64,000 nucleotides of DNA from Hyphomicrobium_A sp963817485 (GCA_963817485.1 CAWFOR010000020.1:248001-312000), one strand, 5' to 3'; shown: positions 26,323 to 35,837, counted from the first letter of the stretch. The notes: generated by a model from the sequence alone, not told the origin. Numbers and translations: made by a program.

Positions 26323-28386
26323 ATGATCCGATCGAGCGGTCGGCTGCTGGCGCTGGGCGTGCTCATGTTCGCGTTTGCGGCGTCTGCCGCGGGGCAGACC
26401 GATCCCGCGCCTCCATCTCCTCCATCGGCTCCGGCGCCGGCAACGAGCCCAGCCGATCCCGCGCCTCTGGCGCAGCCGCCGTCCGAACCCGCTCCCGTCA
26501 TCCCGTTGCAGGTGCCGGAGATCTCCTGGCAGGTCGAGAATTCATTCCGCTTCTTCACCGACGCCGCCGACACTGAGGTGCATCGTGCGACCTACCTCGC
26601 ACTCACGCCCCAGCAGCGGTTGCGCCATCCCGTGCTCGCCGCCGAGCAGGCGCTGAGCCGCCGCCACGAGGACGGCTGGGCGGAGAGCATGTTCCGCAAC
26701 ACCTGCTGGGATGTGCGCACGAACCGCTTCGTCTGCCCCGATGGCAAGGACTACATCAATCCGAAATCGCACCGCGTGATCGCGCGCATCGACAACGTCG
26801 ACGAGGCAGTGGGTCTGAGCTGCACGTGGCTCACCGCTCCCCACGGCGGCGAGGAGCTGCGCGGCAAGGTCGTGACGCAGCCCTGCAACGAGCAGGTAAA
26901 GCTCGATGTCCCCTATCCCGCCGGGCTCACCGTCGAGGTGGAGATCGGGGGCCGTACGGTCGCGACCGAGGACATTCGCGTTCGCGATCTCCTCATCGTC
27001 GGCATGGGCGACAGCTTCGCCTCGGGCGAAGGCAATCCGGACGTGCCGGTGCACTTTTCGCGCGAGCGCTCCGCGAGCTACGGCAAGCGCGCAAAGGAAG
27101 GGCTCGATCTCACGGGCTATCCGGCCCGCGTCGGGCCCTGGAAGCAGATCGGCGACAAGGACTTCATCGAGGAGAATGCGCGCTGGAGCGATCAGGCGTG
27201 CCACCGCTCGCTCTACTCGCATCAGTTGCGCGCGGCCCTCCAGCTCGGCATCGAGGACCCGCACCGCGCCGTCACCTACGTCGGCGTCGCTTGCTCGGGC
27301 TCGGAGGTCACCTTCGGCCTGTTCCTGCGCTACACCGGCAACGAGTGGGTGCCCAACCCGCCCGACCTGTCGCAGATTTCGCTCATCGCGTCCGCCCAGT
27401 GCGGCCTGCACGAGGCGCCGATGCAGGATCTGCCCGAAGCCTATCACATGAACGGGACCATCCCCGAGCTGCAGGGCGGTCTCGTGCTGAGGAAGTGCGA
27501 TCCGATCAACGCGCGCAAGATCGATCTCATGTTTGTCTCCGTCGGCGGCAACGACGTGGGCTTCTCGCGGCTTCTCGCCAACTCGGTGTTGTCGGATGAA
27601 TCGATCCTACGCAGGCTCGGCGGCTGGTTCGGCCAGGTGCACGGCCTCACCGCGGCAAGCGCCCAGCTCGATGCGCTCATCCTGCGCTATAAGTCGCTCA
27701 ACCGCGCCATCCACTATCTCCTGCACATCCCGTGGGAGGAATCCGATCGGGTCATCCTAACTGCCTATCCCGAGCTCGCGCTGCTCGGCGATGGCAGCGA
27801 GGTCTGCCCCGATGGGCGGGCGGGCATGGATGTGCTGCCCGATTTCCAGCTCACCGAGGCGAAGGCGCGTGTCGGCACCTGGGTGGCGGACAAGCTCAAT
27901 CACGCCATGGCGGACGCCGCCGAGCAGTATCACTGGACGTATGTGTCGTCGCACCGCCGCGCCTTCATCGGCCGCGGCATCTGCGCGGGCAGCACCTACG
28001 ACGGTGGCGACATCGCCGACGAATTGCGCCTGCCGCGCAAGACGGAGGAAGGCTGGCGTCCATACAACCCGGCCGACTTCCGCGCGTATGCATCGCGTCA
28101 ACGCTGGTTCCGTACGCCAAACGACGCGTTCATGACGGCGAACTTCCACGTCGCCTCGACGCTGCTCTTGAAAGTCTTGAAGCTCAACGCGCTGTCGTGG
28201 TTCCAGCTCGTGCTGGCCGCGACCTATTCGGGCGCCTTCCACCCGACGGCCGAGGGGCAGGCGGCGATCGCCGACGCCGTCGTCGACAAGGCGCGCTCCG
28301 TGCTGAAGAAGTACGCCGCGCCGGAGCGCTCGCGCGCGGGCGTCGAAGAGCCGACGACGCATGCCGCCGGCTACCCCGTCGAGTAG
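26323..28386 (+). CDS. Large secreted SGNH/GDSL hydrolase
   Basis: A 687-residue exported protein. After a signal peptide (ALGVLMFAFAASAAG) comes a Pro-rich linker (residues 25-60), an N-terminal domain of about 150 residues with two Cys, then an SGNH hydrolase domain: block I VGMGDSFASGEGNP (Ser near 231), CSGSEVTFGLF, block III SVGGNDVGF near 408-413, and AFHPTAEGQ with the catalytic His near 645. Such enzymes hydrolyse esters or acetyl groups on lipids, glycans or peptidoglycan. The substrate is not predictable. It is 26 bases after the NDUFAF6-like gene but is not a standard member of the block, and its stop is 10 bases from the convergent trmFO stop. Confidence 0.87.
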   Translation: MIRSSGRLLALGVLMFAFAASAAGQTDPAPPSPPSAPAPATSPADPAPLAQPPSEPAPVIPLQVPEISWQVENSFRFFTDAADTEVHRATYLALTPQQRLRHPVLAAEQALSRRHEDGWAESMFRNTCWDVRTNRFVCPDGKDYINPKSHRVIARIDNVDEAVGLSCTWLTAPHGGEELRGKVVTQPCNEQVKLDVPYPAGLTVEVEIGGRTVATEDIRVRDLLIVGMGDSFASGEGNPDVPVHFSRERSASYGKRAKEGLDLTGYPARVGPWKQIGDKDFIEENARWSDQACHRSLYSHQLRAALQLGIEDPHRAVTYVGVACSGSEVTFGLFLRYTGNEWVPNPPDLSQISLIASAQCGLHEAPMQDLPEAYHMNGTIPELQGGLVLRKCDPINARKIDLMFVSVGGNDVGFSRLLANSVLSDESILRRLGGWFGQVHGLTAASAQLDALILRYKSLNRAIHYLLHIPWEESDRVILTAYPELALLGDGSEVCPDGRAGMDVLPDFQLTEAKARVGTWVADKLNHAMADAAEQYHWTYVSSHRRAFIGRGICAGSTYDGGDIADELRLPRKTEEGWRPYNPADFRAYASRQRWFRTPNDAFMTANFHVASTLLLKVLKLNALSWFQLVLAATYSGAFHPTAEGQAAIADAVVDKARSVLKKYAAPERSRAGVEEPTTHAAGYPVE

Positions 28387-28396
28387 CAGCGAAGCG

Positions 28397-29833
28397 TTAC
28401 TCTGCGGCGGCCGAAGGCGCGGTCGCCCGCCCGAGCCAAGTCTCGATGTCGGAGAGTGCGCGCATCGACACCGCGCGGCGCTTCGCACGCGTCTTGTCCT
28501 TGCCCTTGATGCGCTTGCCGGAGCCGTCACGCTCGAGCGCGGGCGCCGGCGGCAGGAGCCCATAGTTGATGTTCATCGGCTGGAATGAGCGTGCCCGCGA
28601 CTCCGCCGCATCGGTCTCCTCGACGAGGATGTGCCCGCCGGTGATGTGTCCGATGAGCGCGCCGAGCGCCGTCGTTGCCGGCGGTGGCGTGCACGCGATC
28701 CCCAGCCGCTCGGCCGCGGCGAGCCGGCCCGCGAGCAGCCCGATCGCCGCGCTCTCGACGTAGCCCTCGACGCCCGTGATCTGGCCGGCAAAGCGCAGCC
28801 GAGGCTCGGCGCGCAAGCGCAGCATCTGATCGAGCAGCTTGGGGCTGTTGAGGAAGGTGTTGCGGTGCAAGCCGCCGAGGCGCGCGAACTCCGCTCCCGC
28901 GAGGCCCGGGATCATGCGGAAGATGCGCGCTTGCTCGGCGTGCTTCAGCTTGGTCTGGAAGCCGACCATGTTCCACAGCGAGCCGAGCGCATTGTCCTGG
29001 CGCAGCTGCACCACGGCGTATGGGCGCGCGCCGCCCTTGTGGGGATCGGAAAGACCGACCGGCTTCATCGGCCCGAAACGCAGCGTCTCCGGCCCGCGCT
29101 CGGCCATCACCTCGATCGGCAGGCAGCCGTCGAAGTAGGGAGTGGATGCCTCCCACTCCTTGAAGCTCGTCTTCTCGCCCGCGAGCAGCGCCGCAATGAA
29201 CGCCTCGTACTCCTGCTTGGTCATGGGGCAGTTGAGGTAGTCGGCGCCGGTGCCGGCCGGCCCCGCCTTGTCGTAGCGCGACTGCGCCCAGGCGACCGAC
29301 ATATCGATCGACTCGCGATGCACGACCGGAGCGATGGCATCGAAGAAGGCAAGGTCGTCCTCGCCCGTGAGCGCCTGCACGGCGGCGCTCAGGGCCGGCG
29401 ACGTGAGCGGCCCCGTGGCGACGATGACGCTGTCCCACTCGGCGGGCGGGAGGCCGGCGATCTCGCCGCGCTCGATCGTGACGAGCGGATGGGCGCGCAG
29501 CCGCTCGGTCACCTCCACCGCAAACCCATCGCGATCGACGGCGAGCGCGCCGCCGGCAGGCAGCTTGTGGCGGTCGGCAGCGGCAAGGATCAGCGAGCCC
29601 GCGCGCCGCATCTCCTCATGCAGGAGCCCGATGGCGCTCGTCTCCCAGTCGTCGGAGCGGAACGAGTTCGAGCACACGAGCTCGGCGAACGCGTCCGTCT
29701 TGTGGGCGTCCGTCATCTTGTCGGGCCGCATCTCGTGGATCACGACGAGGACGCCTGCGGTGGCGATCTGCCAGGCGGCTTCCGAGCCCGCAAGGCCGCC
29801 GCCGATGACGTGGATGGGCTGCTTTTGTGTCAT
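28397..29833 (-). CDS. trmFO: tRNA (m5U54) methyltransferase, folate/FAD-dependent
   Basis: A 478-residue TrmFO, which makes 5-methyluridine at position 54 of tRNA using methylenetetrahydrofolate and FADH2. The N-terminal FAD site reads IHVIGGGLAGSEAAW. The two catalytic cysteines known from Bacillus TrmFO have counterparts in ELVCSNSFRSDD and YLNCPMTKQEYEAF. GLHRNTFLNSPKLL and FAGQITGVEGYVESAAIG are also diagnostic. Length is slightly above the usual 440-460 because of a short basic C-terminal tail. It closes the conserved block. Confidence 0.95.
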   Translation of the reverse strand: MTQKQPIHVIGGGLAGSEAAWQIATAGVLVVIHEMRPDKMTDAHKTDAFAELVCSNSFRSDDWETSAIGLLHEEMRRAGSLILAAADRHKLPAGGALAVDRDGFAVEVTERLRAHPLVTIERGEIAGLPPAEWDSVIVATGPLTSPALSAAVQALTGEDDLAFFDAIAPVVHRESIDMSVAWAQSRYDKAGPAGTGADYLNCPMTKQEYEAFIAALLAGEKTSFKEWEASTPYFDGCLPIEVMAERGPETLRFGPMKPVGLSDPHKGGARPYAVVQLRQDNALGSLWNMVGFQTKLKHAEQARIFRMIPGLAGAEFARLGGLHRNTFLNSPKLLDQMLRLRAEPRLRFAGQITGVEGYVESAAIGLLAGRLAAAERLGIACTPPPATTALGALIGHITGGHILVEETDAAESRARSFQPMNINYGLLPPAPALERDGSGKRIKGKDKTRAKRRAVSMRALSDIETWLGRATAPSAAAE

Positions 29834-29989
29834 GGCGGCGGACGCTAGAGGAAAACGCCGAGCCCCTCAATGCAGGCGCGGGCCGACGCCGTTTACCCCC
29901 GACGCAAAGCGGCCGAAATGCCGTCATTGTCTTGCTTGCCCTCCGCGGCTATCGTGCGTGCTCGTGTTCTTCGAGCGGGTGCCCTCTTC

Positions 29990-31084
29990 ATGTCGCGCTA
30001 TGCGAGGCGTCTCGACCAAGACCTCGCGCGCTGGCGCGAGGCCGGCTGGCTTTCCGCCGACGGTGAGGCCTCCATCCGCCGCGACGTCGCCGGGCGCGGC
30101 CGCAGCCTCGAGCTGGCGCCCGTGCTCGGCATCCTCGGCGCGGTGCTGATCGGCTTCGGCGCCATGAGCTTCGTTGCCGCTCACTGGAACGAGATGGCGC
30201 GCCTGCTCAGGCTCGCGCTCATCTTCGGCGGCCTCTTTGGCGCCTACGGTCTCGCCGGACTGCTGTTCGACCGCAATCACCCGGCGTTTGCGCACGCCGC
30301 AATCCTCACCGGCGTCGCGCTGTTCGGCGCCGGGATCATGTTGATTGCGCAGATGTTCCATATCAGCGGCCACGCCCCTGACGCCGTTCTCACGTGGGCG
30401 CTCGGCGCGCTGCTTGCGGGCGTTGTCCTGCGTTCCAACCCGGCACTCGCGCTTGCGCTGCTGCTGATGGGGCTATGGAGCGGCTGGGAGATGTCCGACA
30501 CCAACCGCGTGCACTGGCCGTTCCTGATCGGCTGGGGCGCGGTTGCGGCGGCCATGCTGTGGCGCGAATGGATCCCCGGGCTGCACCTCGCGGCGATCAT
30601 CCTCAGCATCTGGATCGTCACTATCGGCTACTTCCTGTTCGACGGCCACGGGCACGGCGTGGTGGTGGCCATCGGCCTCATCGTCGCTGCGGCCGGCCTG
30701 GCGGGCCCCGTGCTCTTGGGGCGCTGGCGGACGTGGGGCGCGGCCGCCATCGCCTACGGCATGGCGATAGCCTTCGCGGGGCTCTTTGCGCTCCAGTTCA
30801 TCGAGAACGCTCCCCTCGACAACCTGATCCTCCTGGCGATCGTGACGCTGGCGCTCGTCGTCGGCGGCATCTGGATCGGGCTCAAGCACAACAACGGCTC
30901 GCTGCTCTGGCTCGGCTATGCCGGCTTCTCCATCGAGGTGCTGGCGCTCTACTTCAAGACCGTCGGCACGCTGCTCGGCTCCTCGCTGTTCTTCCTGTCG
31001 GCGGGCGTCATCGTGATCCTGCTCGCCGTCGCGGCCTACCGCCTGCACTCGCGCGTGCAACCCGGTGTGGAGGCCGCGCCGTGA
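29990..31084 (+). CDS. DUF2157 multi-span membrane protein
   Basis: A soluble N-terminal segment (SRYARRLDQDLARWREAGWLS) is followed by about ten membrane helices and no catalytic motif. The pattern RRDVAGRGRSLELAPVLGILGAVLIG is typical of DUF2157. I chose ATG 29990 over an upstream in-frame start because the DUF2157 domain begins there. Its stop overlaps the start of the GDYXXLXY gene by one base. The two families commonly occur as a pair, and the function of the pair is not known. Confidence 0.88.
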   Translation: MSRYARRLDQDLARWREAGWLSADGEASIRRDVAGRGRSLELAPVLGILGAVLIGFGAMSFVAAHWNEMARLLRLALIFGGLFGAYGLAGLLFDRNHPAFAHAAILTGVALFGAGIMLIAQMFHISGHAPDAVLTWALGALLAGVVLRSNPALALALLLMGLWSGWEMSDTNRVHWPFLIGWGAVAAAMLWREWIPGLHLAAIILSIWIVTIGYFLFDGHGHGVVVAIGLIVAAAGLAGPVLLGRWRTWGAAAIAYGMAIAFAGLFALQFIENAPLDNLILLAIVTLALVVGGIWIGLKHNNGSLLWLGYAGFSIEVLALYFKTVGTLLGSSLFFLSAGVIVILLAVAAYRLHSRVQPGVEAAP

Positions 31085-31647
31085 TGGACATCAATCGCCG
31101 CAACATGTGGATCGGCATCGCCGTCGTCGCGTTCGTGCAGGCCGCTGTTCTCGGCTGGATGATCTGGCAGCGCGCGCATCTCCTTTCGACCGGTCATGAG
31201 GTCGTGCTGGAGGTGATCCCCGTCGATCCGCGCTCGCTCTTCCAGGGCGACTACGTGGCGCTCGGTTACGATATCTCCCGCGTTCCCGTCACGGAGGCGG
31301 GCCTCAAAAGCGGATCTACGCTCTACGTGACGCTGCAAAAGACCGGCGACCGCTGGAAGCCCTTGTCCGTAAGCACGAAGAAGCCGGAAAATCTCCCTCC
31401 CGACCAGGTCCTCATCAAGGGACGCATCGCGTACGCCTCCGCGCCAACGTCGGCTGCGCCGGGCCAGGCGACGGTCCGCTACGGCATCGAAGACTTTTTC
31501 GTGCCGGAAGGCACCGGCCAGGAGCTCGAGAAGCTCGTGGGCCAGAAGAAGCTCGATGCCCTCATCGCCATCGACGATGCCGGCAATGCCGGCATCAAGG
31601 GGCTGATGGTCGAGGGCAAGCGCGTCTATGAGGAGCCGCTGCTCTAG
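31084..31647 (+). CDS. GDYXXLXY-domain protein
   Basis: A 187-residue protein with one N-terminal membrane helix (MWIGIAVVAFVQAAVLGWMI) and an exported domain containing FQGDYVALGYDIS, the motif that names the family, and VRYGIEDFFVPEGTG. It overlaps DUF2157 by one base (TGATG), showing translational coupling. I see no enzyme signature. A joint membrane function with DUF2157 is inferred. Confidence 0.9.
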   Translation: MDINRRNMWIGIAVVAFVQAAVLGWMIWQRAHLLSTGHEVVLEVIPVDPRSLFQGDYVALGYDISRVPVTEAGLKSGSTLYVTLQKTGDRWKPLSVSTKKPENLPPDQVLIKGRIAYASAPTSAAPGQATVRYGIEDFFVPEGTGQELEKLVGQKKLDALIAIDDAGNAGIKGLMVEGKRVYEEPLL

Positions 31648-31802
31648 GTCAGGCTCTCAGTGTGCTGCGGAGTTGACCTTCGATGTGACCGGTTTGCCGC
31701 TAAGCCTGCAAATTCAACGGCCTGCGACCCACGCCGCTATCGAGAACGGGTCAGGAATCTGGCAATCTCCCACGCCGGGTGGCTAACACGACGGGGGGAG
31801 AG

Positions 31803-32148
31803 ATGGGTTCGAGGTTCGTAGTGAGCTTGGTCGCGGCTGCGACCGCGGTGACCATTTTCGGGGTGGCACCGTCACAGGCGGATCAGACGGGTCTCGCCAG
31901 CATCCACGTGCTTGCGCCGCGAGGGCGGCCGGCTGTGCATGGCGGATCATTTTCACTACGGCAGCAGCGGCGCGCAGCGCAGCCAGGCCGCTGCTCAGGG
32001 GGCTGCGATCCGCTCCTGGGCGGAATTCACCGATCTGGAGTACGGCAGCGATTGGGCTCGGTATGGGCGCGCCGCCAGCCAGCGGATGAAGTGCTCGCGC
32101 TCGTCGGCAGGCTGGTATTGCGACGCCGAAGCGCGGCCCTGCCGGTAG
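31803..32148 (+). CDS. Small secreted protein, one frameshift
   Basis: A signal peptide (GSRFVVSLVAAATAVTIFGV) is in one frame and the conserved-looking mature part (CMADHFHYGSSGAQRSQAAA, AAIRSWAEFTDLEYGSDWAR, MKCSRSSAGWYCDAEARPC) in another. Removing one T near 31912 joins them into a protein of about 114 residues with four Cys. GGGGAGAG precedes ATG 31803. No known function. The Cys/Trp pattern suggests a small disulfide-bonded periplasmic protein. Confidence 0.65.
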
Positions 32149-32191
32149 TCCGGCTACGCTCGTCGGACGGTTGGTTCTCGCGCTCGCAGGC

Positions 32192-32989
32192 TCATTGGCG
32201 CTTGCGGGCGCGCGGCGCTTTGAATGCGCTTCCGCCGAGCGCGCGCAGTCGCGCGATCCAATCGAGCGGCACTCTCGGCAATGCAAGGTAGGGCGCCAGC
32301 ACGCGGCGCGTCGCGTCCGCGGCATCCCTGTCGTCGGGCAACGGCACTCCGTCCCTGATGTTGTCTGCCAGCACAACAAGGCGCTCCGATACGGCGCCCG
32401 GGCTCGCGAGGCCAACCCCGCCGACGGTGCTTCCGGTAAAGCCGCCGCCGCTTGCAGCAACCTGCGGCAGCGACCTGACGACGGGGGCTGCGGCGCCGTC
32501 GGCTGCTGCCATGGTGCTCGCGCCGCTGTCGCCGCGGGCCAGTCTTTCGAGGTCCTCGCGGCTCTGCTCCGCCAGCGCGCCCACCACCATGGCGGCAACC
32601 ACCGGGAGCAGATACTCCGCGATCATTTCGCTGACGCCGGATCGAGCCGCCGCATCGCGCGCGATCGTCTTGGCCACCTCGCGCCCGGCGATCACGTTCA
32701 GCGCGTCGTTGCCCAGCACTTGGGTCGAGGTGGTGCCGAGCATCGTCGGGTTCTCGAGCACCTGGTGATGCATGCCCTTGCTGAAAAGCTCGATAAGCCT
32801 GACGAGGAAGCGCCGCGACCGTATCTTTGCCTCGATCTGCGGGATGAGCGAGGTCGCCATGGCGCCGACGGCGGCCTCGACCTTCGCAGGAGGCAGATGG
32901 AAGGCGCGCGCCAGATTGGCGAACGCCTGCCCTCCTTGGGCCCTGCTCAGTCGATCCTGGATAAGCACGCCAGTGGGCCTTTCTCGCAT
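32192..32989 (-). CDS. DUF937-domain protein
   Basis: A 265-residue protein. The N-terminal half shows two DUF937-like blocks (AQGGQAFANLARAFHLPPAK, VEAAVGAMATSLIPQIE and NPTMLGTTSTQVLGNDALNV), a family of unknown function related to YidB. A Gly-rich linker and a Pro/Arg-rich C-terminus follow. ATG 32989 is used, although a TTG at 33022 would add 11 residues. It lies alone on the minus strand, divergent from the Gly/Tyr-rich secreted protein, whose ATG is 126 bases away. Confidence 0.75.
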   Translation of the reverse strand: MRERPTGVLIQDRLSRAQGGQAFANLARAFHLPPAKVEAAVGAMATSLIPQIEAKIRSRRFLVRLIELFSKGMHHQVLENPTMLGTTSTQVLGNDALNVIAGREVAKTIARDAAARSGVSEMIAEYLLPVVAAMVVGALAEQSREDLERLARGDSGASTMAAADGAAAPVVRSLPQVAASGGGFTGSTVGGVGLASPGAVSERLVVLADNIRDGVPLPDDRDAADATRRVLAPYLALPRVPLDWIARLRALGGSAFKAPRARKRQ

Positions 32990-33115
32990 GGTCCCGAACG
33001 GCCGATTGAACGCCGTTGGCAACTATCATCCCCGCGTGACGGTTCCCCGGCAAGCAAGTGCAACTTGCCGTTCCTATATGAACTATCGTCCCGCACGCAA
33101 ACTGGGAGAAACCGC

Positions 33116-33439
33116 ATGAAACTGGCAATTGCCTCGACGGTTGCGCTGTTATTGCTGTTTGCCGCCCCAACCCCGGCTTCGGCGACCAGTGCACAGGTGC
33201 TCGTCCAAAGGCAGGCTGTCGGCCAGGCGCAAGCCACGGTCGACACGGTGAGATGGCGCGGCGGCTGGGGCCGTCGCGGCTGGGGCTGGGGTGGCTACGG
33301 CTACCGCGCCTATCGGCCCTGGGGCGCCTACTATGGCTACGGCTACTATCCCCCGGTCTATGGCTACTACTATCGGCCATATCCCTACTACTGGGGTGGT
33401 TACGGCTGGGGCCATCGGCGCTGGCACCGGCACTGGTAA
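33116..33439 (+). CDS. Secreted Gly/Tyr/Trp-rich protein
   Basis: A 107-residue exported protein: signal peptide (LAIASTVALLLLFAAPTPASA), a short linker, then a region made almost entirely of Gly, Tyr, Trp, Arg and Pro (WGRRGWGWGGYGYRAYRPWG). Similar GYGYY proteins are common in Hyphomicrobiales and are assumed to be envelope or matrix components. GGGAG lies eight bases upstream of the ATG. The composition gives no enzyme function. Confidence 0.8.
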   Translation: MKLAIASTVALLLLFAAPTPASATSAQVLVQRQAVGQAQATVDTVRWRGGWGRRGWGWGGYGYRAYRPWGAYYGYGYYPPVYGYYYRPYPYYWGGYGWGHRRWHRHW

Positions 33440-33652
33440 CCTTCGGGCGAGACTGAAGGAGCGGACGCCGTACGCGGCGCCCGCCCCGCGTTCTTGCGGC
33501 CAAAAACGCGGCGATCCGGCACTGGCCGCTCGTGTTGCAACGGGTCCACACTTTTGGCATGGTCCGCCCGCGAATCTCGCCCGCAAGTGCGAGAGATCAG
33601 CGGCTGACCCTTCGGTTGCCGCTAACGAGCTGGCCGCCAAAGGGGATCCCGG

Positions 33653-35824
33653 ATGACTGAGATTTTGTGGGCTATCGTCGCTTGCGGCGTGCTGGCCCTT
33701 GTCTATGCCGCCTACACCATCCGGTCGGTGATGAGCGCGAACGCCGGATCGGCGCGCATGCAGGAGATCGCTGCCGCCATCCGCGAAGGCGCGCAAGCCT
33801 ACCTCAACCGCCAATATCGCACGATCGCGATCGTGGGCGCGGTCATCTTCCTTCTCGCGTGGCTTCTGCTCGGACCCCTCGTCGCCATTGGCTTCCTCAT
33901 TGGCTCGATCCTGTCCGGCCTCGCCGGCTATATCGGCATGAACGTCTCGGTGCGCGCCAACGTGCGCACCGCGCAGGCTGCCACGCATTCGCTGGCGCGC
34001 GGGCTCGACATCGCCTTCAAGTCGGGCGCGGTCACGGGCATGCTCGTCGCCGGCCTCGCGCTGCTCGGCGTCTCCGTCTACTTCCTGATCCTGACCAGCG
34101 GGCTCGGCTACGCGCCTGACGACCGCACGGTGACGAACGCGCTCGTTGCGCTCGGCTTCGGCGCCTCGCTCATCTCCATCTTCGCCCGTCTCGGCGGCGG
34201 CATCTTCACCAAGGGTGCCGACGTGGGCGGCGACCTCGTCGGCAAGGTCGAGGCCGGCATCCCCGAGGACGATCCGCGTAACCCGGCGACGATCGCCGAC
34301 AACGTGGGCGACAACGTCGGCGACTGCGCCGGCATGGCTGCCGACCTGTTCGAGACCTACGCCGTGACGGTCGTCGCGACCATGGTCCTCGCCGCCGTCT
34401 TCTTCGGCGGGCAGGCGAACCTCATGCAGCTCATGGTCTATCCGCTGGCGATTTGCGGAGCCTGCATCATCACCTCGATCATCGGCACCTTCTTCGTGCG
34501 CCTCGGCGCCAACAACTCGATCATGGGTGCGCTCTACCGCGGCTTCATCGCCTCCGCCGTGCTCTCCATCGCCGGCCTTTACGCGGCGACGCACTTCGTT
34601 CTCGGCGGCTTCGGCGAGGTGGGAACGGCAGCCGGCACGCCGATCACCGGCATGAACCTGTTCCTGTGCGGCCTCGTCGGCCTGCTCGTGACCTTCCTCA
34701 TCGTGTGGATCACCGAGTACTACACCGGCATCGGCTATAAGCCCGTGCGCTCGATCGCGCAGGCTTCCGTAACGGGTCACGGCACCAACGTGATCCAGGG
34801 CCTCGCCGTGTCGCTCGAGGCGACCGCGCTGCCCGCGCTCGTCATCGTCGGCGGCATTCTCGCGACCTACTCGCTCGCGGGCCTGTTTGGCACCGCGATC
34901 GCCACTACGACCATGCTCGGCCTCGCCGGCGTCGTCGTCGCGCTCGATGCCTTCGGTCCGGTCACCGACAACGCCGGCGGCATCGCCGAGATGGCTGGCT
35001 TGCCGAAGGAGGTGCGCCGCTCCACCGACGCGCTCGACGCCGTCGGCAACACGACGAAGGCCGTGACCAAGGGCTACGCCATCGGCTCGGCTGGCCTCGG
35101 CGCACTCGTGCTGTTTGCTGCCTACAGCTACGACCTGCAGCACTTCATCGACCAGGCCAACGCCGCAGGCTCGACCGCCTTCTCCTACTTCAAGGGTGTG
35201 CATCCCGATTTCTCGCTCGCCAACCCCTACGTCGTCGTCGGTCTGCTGCTCGGCGGCCTCATCCCCTACCTGTTCGGCGGCATCGCGATGACGGCCGTTG
35301 GCCGCGCCGCCGGCTCCATCGTGCAGGAGGTCCGGCGCCAGTTCAAAGCCAAGCCCGGCATCATGAAGGGCACCGAGCGTCCCGATTATGCGCGCGCCGT
35401 CGATCTGCTGACGCGCGCGGCGATCAAGGAGATGATCGTGCCGTCGCTGCTGCCGGTGCTGTCGCCGATCGTGGTTTACTTCGCCATCTACGTCATTGCG
35501 GGCGGCGGCGTTGCGGGCAAGAGCGCTGCCTTCTCCGCGGTTGGCGCCATGCTGCTCGGCGTGATCGTCAACGGCCTCTTCGTCGCCATCTCGATGACGT
35601 CGGGCGGCGGCGCCTGGGACAATGCCAAGAAGGCGATCGAGGATGGCTTCGTCGACAAGGACGGCGTCAAGCACGTGAAGGGGTCGGATGCGCACAAGGC
35701 GGCCGTCACCGGCGACACGGTCGGCGATCCCTACAAGGATACGGCCGGCCCGGCGGTGAACCCGGCGATCAAGATCACCAACATCGTGGCGTTGCTGCTG
35801 CTGGCGGTGCTGGCGGCGCAATAG
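33653..35824 (+). CDS. hppA: Membrane-bound proton-translocating pyrophosphatase, K+-independent type
   Basis: A 723-residue integral membrane pyrophosphatase that couples PPi hydrolysis to proton export. The substrate site is intact: FTKGADVGGDLVGKVEAGIP with the DVGGDLVGKVE signature, and ATIADNVGDNVGDCAGMAAD. The C-terminal half has the second Asp-rich site (GDTVGDPYKDTAGPAVNP). The segment GNTTKAVTKGYAIGSAGL carries Lys at the position that distinguishes K+-independent enzymes (Lys) from K+-dependent ones (Ala). About 15-16 membrane helices are expected. It is a single-gene unit ended by a strong hairpin. Confidence 0.97.
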   Translation: MTEILWAIVACGVLALVYAAYTIRSVMSANAGSARMQEIAAAIREGAQAYLNRQYRTIAIVGAVIFLLAWLLLGPLVAIGFLIGSILSGLAGYIGMNVSVRANVRTAQAATHSLARGLDIAFKSGAVTGMLVAGLALLGVSVYFLILTSGLGYAPDDRTVTNALVALGFGASLISIFARLGGGIFTKGADVGGDLVGKVEAGIPEDDPRNPATIADNVGDNVGDCAGMAADLFETYAVTVVATMVLAAVFFGGQANLMQLMVYPLAICGACIITSIIGTFFVRLGANNSIMGALYRGFIASAVLSIAGLYAATHFVLGGFGEVGTAAGTPITGMNLFLCGLVGLLVTFLIVWITEYYTGIGYKPVRSIAQASVTGHGTNVIQGLAVSLEATALPALVIVGGILATYSLAGLFGTAIATTTMLGLAGVVVALDAFGPVTDNAGGIAEMAGLPKEVRRSTDALDAVGNTTKAVTKGYAIGSAGLGALVLFAAYSYDLQHFIDQANAAGSTAFSYFKGVHPDFSLANPYVVVGLLLGGLIPYLFGGIAMTAVGRAAGSIVQEVRRQFKAKPGIMKGTERPDYARAVDLLTRAAIKEMIVPSLLPVLSPIVVYFAIYVIAGGGVAGKSAAFSAVGAMLLGVIVNGLFVAISMTSGGGAWDNAKKAIEDGFVDKDGVKHVKGSDAHKAAVTGDTVGDPYKDTAGPAVNPAIKITNIVALLLLAVLAAQ

Positions 35825-35837
35825 CTGGCGTGGAAGC

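Noticed and set aside
33149..35821. 890-codon open frame antisense to hppA
   Set aside because: It mirrors the codon pattern of a highly conserved enzyme, is rich in Arg/His/Gly/Ala without motifs, and has no start signal. High GC makes long antisense frames common here, as also at 3426-5138, 9864-11738, 22524-23822 and 54826-56307.
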